Source of the DNA: Rhodospirillales bacterium
GTDB taxonomy: Bacteria; Pseudomonadota; Alphaproteobacteria; Rhodospirillales; JASLLV01
Assembly (NCBI GenBank): GCA_030754475.1
Contig: JASMAE010000103.1
Span: 1-8,627 of the forward strand
DNA: 8,627 nucleotides
Direction: 5' to 3'
The notes under the pieces were generated by a model. That model was given only the letters and a program-made list of their open reading frames with translations, ran no database searches and had not been told where the DNA came from. Both the position numbers and the translations under genes were made by a program. This document shows, in pieces, positions 7,511 to 8,627 of this stretch; the first letter of the stretch is position 1, and every line of letters begins with the position of its first letter.

Positions 7511-7957
7511 ATGATCGCGGAAGGGTCGTTCGTCCTTCTCATCGCGCTCGTGCTCGCGGCGTCGGCTCCGGCCGCCGATCCCGAGGCCGGGCGTTCGCTC
7601 GCACTTCCATGCGTCGCGTGTCACGGCCAAAGCGGACGGAGCACGGATCCCCGCATTCCCGACCTGGCCGGCCAGCGGAGCGACTGCCTCGTCGCGCAAC
7701 TCTGGGACTTCCGCAAACGGTGGTTCCCGTCGGCCAATCCGTACTGGCGTGCCGAGCGCCGCGACCCGACCATGAATCACCAGGCGACGAATATGAGCGA
7801 CGAAGCGATCGCGGACTTGGCGGCCCATTTTTCGGGCCTTTCGTGCGGTCCGGCGCCCAACGACGATGCACCCCGCCGCCGCCCGCGGTCCACCGCGTTC
7901 ACGCTTCCGCGTCGTCGTCGGCGGGGCCGAGCGCGGGGAGGAACAGCGACACGCTGA
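7511..7957 (+). CDS. Exported class I c-type cytochrome (c553/c4-like)
   Basis: Small periplasmic electron carrier with one covalently bound haem; 148 residues. Residues 1-21 form a signal peptide (hydrophobic FVLLIALVLAASAPA, cleavage probably near ASAPA|ADPEAG). The haem site is CVACH at 34-38. The distal part reads DPTMNHQATNMSDEAIADL (86-104), and Met88 fits the usual sixth haem ligand of c553-type proteins, followed by the C-terminal helix ADLAAHFSGL. Two further cysteines occur (59 and 112). After residue 113 the sequence is Arg/Pro-rich with no family resemblance and runs 59 bp into the opposite-strand kinase gene. The in-frame start could be upstream at 7472, but the leader fits 7511 best. 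Redox partner and pathway cannot be read from the neighbours, which are not respiratory genes. Confidence 0.85.
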   Translation: MIAEGSFVLLIALVLAASAPAADPEAGRSLALPCVACHGQSGRSTDPRIPDLAGQRSDCLVAQLWDFRKRWFPSANPYWRAERRDPTMNHQATNMSDEAIADLAAHFSGLSCGPAPNDDAPRRRPRSTAFTLPRRRRRGRARGGTATR

Positions 7958-8627
7958 GCCCCCGTTTGGGTGCGGAATCGAGTCGGACGCGCCCGCCGTG
8001 CAGCTCGACGAACTGTTTGACCAGCGATAGTCCCAGGCCCGCGCCCGGCGACGTCGTTCCGGCCGTCGCCTGCGCGAACGGCTGAAAGACGCGCGCCAAA
8101 TCGGCCGCGGCGATGCCGGGGCCGGAATCGGCGACGCGGATCACGACGTCGGGTTCCTCGCGGACCGCCGACAGGCGAATGGCCCCTCGAGGCGGTGTAA
8201 AGGTGACGGCGTTGCTCACCAGATTGAAGATCGCCTGTTTCAGGCGCTTGGCGTCGGCGATGATCCAGCCGACTTCGGTCGGGCAGTCGAATTCGAGCTT
8301 GAGGCTCTTGTGGCGCGCGCGTTCGCGAACCAGGCCGAGAACGCCCACCAGCATGGCGTGGATATCAACCGCATCGAGCTCGAGTCTCATCATGCCGGCC
8401 TCGATCATGGCCAAATCCAGGATGTCGGAGATGACCGCCATCAAGGTCGTCGCCGAGTCGTGGATTCCGTTCGCATACTCCATCTGTCGGGGGTTGAAGG
8501 CGCCGAACTGCTCGTCTGCGAGAAGCTCGGAAAAGCCGATGATCGTGGTGAGCGGGGTGCGCACCTCGAAGGACACGTTGGCGATGAATTCGGACTTCAG
8601 CCGGTCGGCCTCCTGAAGGGCCTCCGC
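7899..8627 (-). CDS. divL: DivL-like sensor histidine kinase homologue, C-terminal part (5' end outside window)
   Basis: The C-terminal 242 residues of a sensor kinase: dimerisation/H-box helix and HATPase_c domain. DivL in Caulobacter is a membrane-linked pseudokinase-like protein that reads DivK~P and controls CckA-CtrA. Seen: EFIANVSFEVRTPLTTIIGF as the H-box, with Phe (codon 8568-8570) where His is normal and Caulobacter DivL has Tyr. Next are the N-box NLVSNAVTFTP (Thr at 8202-8204 in place of the usual Lys), G1 box DSGPGI, F-box VFQPF and G2 box GAGLGLSLVK. It ends PADDDAEA. The frame is open to the window edge, so the PAS/sensor part lies outside. The DivL assignment rests on the NVSxExRTPLTTIIGF pattern and on the neighbouring tsaE-amgK-murU-addB-addA order. 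It could instead be a lineage-specific PAS-domain kinase of the same family. Confidence 0.85.
   Translation of the reverse strand, partial: AEALQEADRLKSEFIANVSFEVRTPLTTIIGFSELLADEQFGAFNPRQMEYANGIHDSATTLMAVISDILDLAMIEAGMMRLELDAVDIHAMLVGVLGLVRERARHKSLKLEFDCPTEVGWIIADAKRLKQAIFNLVSNAVTFTPPRGAIRLSAVREEPDVVIRVADSGPGIAAADLARVFQPFAQATAGTTSPGAGLGLSLVKQFVELHGGRVRLDSAPKRGLSVSLFLPALGPADDDAEA

Noticed and set aside
7247..7828. Minus-strand 193-codon frame across the cytochrome and gap
   Set aside because: Opposite the CVACH cytochrome frame; low complexity and no motif, so treated as a shadow.

Overview
This is GC-rich DNA (about two thirds GC by eye) that carries the gene cluster typical of Alphaproteobacteria: divL-like kinase, tsaE, amgK, murU, addB, addA. 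Signature residues in AddA, AddB and the kinase fit a Rhodospirillales-like or other deep alphaproteobacterium, but the exact lineage cannot be set from this window.

Layout, from the right edge leftwards. The C-terminal 242 residues of a DivL-type sensor kinase lie on the minus strand at 8627-7899, with the N-terminus outside the window. A small exported c-type cytochrome on the plus strand (7511-7957) meets it tail to tail and overlaps its 3' end by 59 bp. A divergent gap (7314-7510) separates the cytochrome from a minus-strand gene train: tsaE (7313-6813), amgK (TTG start, 6820-5777, overlapping tsaE by 8 bp), a 140-bp gap with an imperfect 60-bp inverted repeat that runs into the start of murU (about 5636-4866), addB (4869-1891, ATGA overlap with murU) and addA (1894 to beyond position 1, ATGA overlap with addB). 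No frameshifts were found in these genes. addA is cut by the left edge of the window and the kinase by the right edge.

Functionally the train joins three housekeeping jobs. TsaE belongs to t6A tRNA modification. AmgK and MurU salvage peptidoglycan sugars (MurNAc to MurNAc-1-phosphate to UDP-MurNAc), bypassing de novo synthesis. AddA and AddB form the helicase-nuclease that processes double-strand breaks for RecA. The DivL-like kinase upstream would belong to the cell-cycle phosphorelay (DivK-CckA-CtrA).

The most notable points are: the kinase H-box has Phe where the phospho-accepting His (or the Tyr of Caulobacter DivL) should be, and its N-box also lacks the usual Lys; a cytochrome gene breaks the usual co-directional divL-tsaE arrangement; and a palindromic repeat sits at the murU start and may supply its start codon. 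I see no CRISPR array, RNA gene, insertion sequence or phage gene, and no evidence of a wholly new multi-gene system.
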